DNA of 64,000 nucleotides, taken from positions 195,462,418 to 195,526,417 of the forward strand of contig NC_039358.1 in NCBI RefSeq assembly GCF_003573695.1, written 5' to 3'. Each line of letters starts with the position of its first letter. The stretch's first letter is position 1. The DNA comes from Papaver somniferum (Eukaryota; Streptophyta; Magnoliopsida; Ranunculales; Papaveraceae). Both the position numbers and the translations under genes were made by a program. The notes under the pieces are model-generated. The model saw only the letters and a list, made by a program, of their open reading frames with translations, was not told the origin of the DNA and did not search any database. Shown one piece after another: positions 61,201 to 64,000 of this stretch.

Positions 61201-64000
61201 AGTTCATAAAAATGTTGAATTTAATATACGTTAACTCAAAAAAAGCCTGCACACTTCGTTATAAGTCATAAATTGATTTCTGAGTCTAAATTGTAAACTA
61301 GATAAACTCATCTTTAACAAAAAAAAGTTTGAAAAATGTATTGTAAATATAATTAATATATTCTAAGGCAATACGTCTAGTAAAAATTGCATTTCAATGT
61401 ACGTTGATTCAAGAAAATATGAAGGAAGTCAAATTTCAAAATAGAAGAAGGATGAAAGACCATGCAGAACTAATCCAAATCCTAACAAATTTCATGTATC
61501 TTGAATCAGATAGAAACACAAAGCCGACACAAAAAGAAAGAATTCATAAAAATGTTGAATTTTATATACGTTACTCAAAAAAGTCTACACATTTCGTTAT
61601 AAGGCGGAAATTGATTTCTGAGATTAAATTCTAAACTAGATAAACTCATCTTTAATTGAAAAAGTTTGGAAAATGTATTGTAATTACAATTAATATGTTC
61701 TAAGGCAATACGTCTAGTAAAAATTGCATTTCTATGTACGTTGAATCAAGAAAATATGAAGGAAGTCAAATTTCACAATACAAGGAGGATGAAAGTCCAT
61801 GCAGAACTAATCCAAATCCTAACAAATTTCATCTATCTTGAATCAAATAAAAAGACAAAGCCAACACAAAAAGAAAGAGTTCATAAAAATGTTGAATTTA
61901 ATATACGTTAACTCAAAAAAGTCTACACATTTCGTTATAAGTCGGAAATTGATTTCTGAGATTAAATTGTAAACTATATAAACTCATCTTTAATAGAAAA
62001 AGTTTGAAAAATGTATTGTAATTACAATTAATATGTTCTAAGGCAATACGCCTAGCAAAAATTGCATTCTATGTACGTTGAATCAAGAAAATATGAAGGA
62101 AGTCAAATTTCACAATACAAGAAGGATGAAAGGCCATGCAGAACTAATCCAAATCCTAACAAATATCATCTATCTTGAATCAAATAAAAAGACAAAGCCA
62201 ACACAAGAAGAAAGAGTTCATAAAAAATGTTGAATTTAATATACGTTAACTCAAAAAAGTCTACACACTTCGTTATAATTCGGAAATTGATTTCTGAGAC
62301 TAAATTGTAAACTAGATAAACTCATCTTTAACTGAAAAAGTTTGAAAAATGTATTGTAATCACAAATAATATGTTCTAAGGCATTACGTCTAGTGAAAAT
62401 TGCATTTCTATGTACGTTGATTCAAGAAAATATGAAGGAAGTCAAATTTAACAATAGAAGAAGGATAAAAGCCCAGGCAGAACTAATCCAAATTCCAACA
62501 AATTTTATCTATTTGAATCAAATTGAAAGACAAAGCCAACACAAAAAGAAAGAGTTCATATAACTGTTGAATTTAATATACATTAACTCAAAAAAGTCTA
62601 CACATTTCGTTATAAGTCGGAAATTGATTTCTGAGACTAAATTATAAACTAGACAAACTCATCTTTAACAGAAAAAGTTTGAAAAATGCATTTTAATCAC
62701 AAATTATATGTTCTGAGGTATTACGTCTAGTAAAAATTGCATTTCTATGTACGTTAATTCAAGAAAATATGAAGGAAGCCAAATTTCACAATAGAAGAAG
62801 GATGAAAGACCAGCCAGAACTAATCCAAATTGTAATAAATTTCATCTATCTTGAATCAAATAGAAAGACAAAGCCAACAGAAAATAAAAGAGTTCATAAA
62901 AATGTTGAATTTTATATACGTTAACTCAAAAAAGTATACACATTTCGTTATAAGTCGGAATTTGATTTATGAGACTAAATTTTAAACTAGATAAACTCAC
63001 CTTTAACAAAAAAAGTTTGAAAAATGTATTGTAATTACAATTAATATGTTCTAAGGCAATACGCCTTGCATTTCTATGTACGTTGATTCAAGAAAATATG
63101 AAGGAAGTCAAATTTCACAATAACAGAAGGATGAAAGACCATGCAGAACTAATCCAAATCCTAACAAATTTCATCTATTTGAATCAAATTGAAAGACAAA
63201 GCCAATACAAAAATAAAGAGTTCATAAAAATGTTGAATTTAATATACATTAACTCAAAAAAGTCTACTCACTTCGTTATAAGTCGGAAATTGATTTCTGA
63301 GACTAAATTGTAAACTAGACAAACTCAACTTTAACAAAAAAAGTTTGAAAAATGTATTTTAATCACAAATTTTATGTTCTAATGTATTACTTCTAGTAAA
63401 AATTGCATTTGTATGTACGTTAATTCAAGAAAATATGTAGGAAGCCAAATTTCACAATAGAAGAATGATGAAAGATCATCCAGAACTAATCCAAATTGTC
63501 CAAATTTCATCTATTTGAATCAAATTGAAAGAAAAAGCCAATACAAAAATAAAGAGTTCATAAAAATGTTGAATTTAATATACGTTAACTCAAAAAAGTC
63601 TACACATTTCGTTATAAGTCGGAATTTGATTTATGAGACTAAATTTTAAACTAGATAAACTCATCTTTAATAGAAAAAGTTTGAAAAAATGTATTGTAAT
63701 TACAATTAACATGTTCTAAGGCAATACGCCTAGTAAAAATTGCATTTCTATGTACGTTGATTCAAGAAAATATGAAGGAAGTCAAATTTCACAATAGAAG
63801 AAGGATAAAATCCCAGGCAGAACTAATCCAAATTCCAAGAAAGTTCATCTATTTGAATCAAATTGAAAGACAAAGCGAACACAAAAAGAAGGAGTTCATA
63901 AAACTTTTGAATTTAATATACATTAACTCAAAAAAGTCTACACATTTCGTTATAAGTCGGAAATTGATTTCTGAGACTAAATTGTAAACTAGACAAACTC

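Larger units (their letters stand above)
43395..64000 (+). repeat. Satellite array to window end (about 61 monomers)
   Basis: Plus-oriented monomers continue off the right edge. 45250-49998 is the second copy of the 8508-bp-offset block. From 50 kb a new mix dominates, with variants aagcccaggcagaac, gatagaaacacaaagccgac and the short aatacgccttgcat form lacking 12 bp. A register slip of about 78 bp lies near 44391. No other inserted element was seen. Confidence 0.96.

Noticed and set aside
2526..63987. Dozens of similar 60-117-residue open frames (MIQENMKEVKFHNRRRMKD... type) in the plus-oriented array
   Set aside because: They are the same ~230-bp part of each 337-bp monomer. Many start at TTG, many monomers have stops or frameshifts in it, the period is not a multiple of three, and there is no codon-position pattern or promoter. 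Openness is expected from A-rich, stop-poor sequence copied by amplification.
1..64000. CRISPR array or bacterial tandem repeat system
   Set aside because: The repeat unit is ~337 bp with no alternating short repeats and unique spacers, no cas-like genes, and the inserted elements are eukaryotic LINEs.
1..64000. CENP-B-box-like or telomeric repeat motifs that would place the array at a centromere or telomere
   Set aside because: I found no convincing match by eye to either, so the chromosomal location is left open.

Overview
This window is almost entirely one AT-rich satellite DNA array from a nuclear plant genome. The monomer is about 337 bp and recurs roughly 177 times head to tail. The plant assignment rests on the interrupting elements. 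They are L1-type LINEs whose ORF1 pairs a DUF4283-like region with a zinc knuckle, and whose ORF2 ends in an RNase H domain of the kind found in plant LINEs. A short gene fragment also looks like a spliced plant cytochrome P450 exon. I see no intact host gene, tRNA, rRNA, CRISPR array or bacterial-type feature. The many 60-90 residue reading frames are the same monomer read through repeatedly, not genes. The species is not identifiable from the sequence; a heterochromatic (pericentromeric, subtelomeric or knob-like) location is likely but not shown.

Layout. Positions 1-1693 hold about five monomers in minus orientation. At 1694-1930 the array flips: a perfect 23-bp inverted repeat of non-satellite sequence encloses the P450-like exon fragment. 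From 1931 to the end all monomers are in plus orientation. About 1.9-16.3 kb shows a 5- to 6-monomer higher-order pattern (periods near 1.69 and 2.02 kb), interrupted by a 5'-truncated LINE (3961-4226) and two copies of a LINE ORF2/RNase H 3' end (7367-7809 and 9177-9618). A 10-N gap lies at 16328-16337. A 2498-bp LINE-type element with a perfect 17-bp target duplication occupies 19007-21504. A minus-strand LINE 3' end at 23808-24033 recurs at 27725-27950 through a segmental duplication of offset 3917 bp. From 24 to 50 kb an 11-monomer higher-order unit of about 3712 bp is copied several times, including a 4.7-kb block repeated 8508 bp downstream. The 30-36.7 kb stretch is simpler 1- to 3-mer repetition. 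A tiny LINE 3'-end insertion of about 18 bp sits at 43377-43394. The 50-64 kb part carries another set of variants, including a recent 4-mer duplication of 1343 bp.

The most interesting element is at 19007-21504. It has a 5' leader, a decayed ORF1-like gene that runs straight into a 3' UTR and poly(A), and no endonuclease or reverse transcriptase. A second, independently inserted copy (3961-4226) keeps the same ORF1-to-3' UTR junction. This suggests a mobile ORF1-only half-LINE lineage, analogous to mammalian HAL1, that shares its 3' end and hairpin with another LINE family in the window and is presumably mobilised in trans. The LINE insertions also act as dated tags that expose how the array rearranged: duplication, out-of-register joining and poly(A)-associated exchange.
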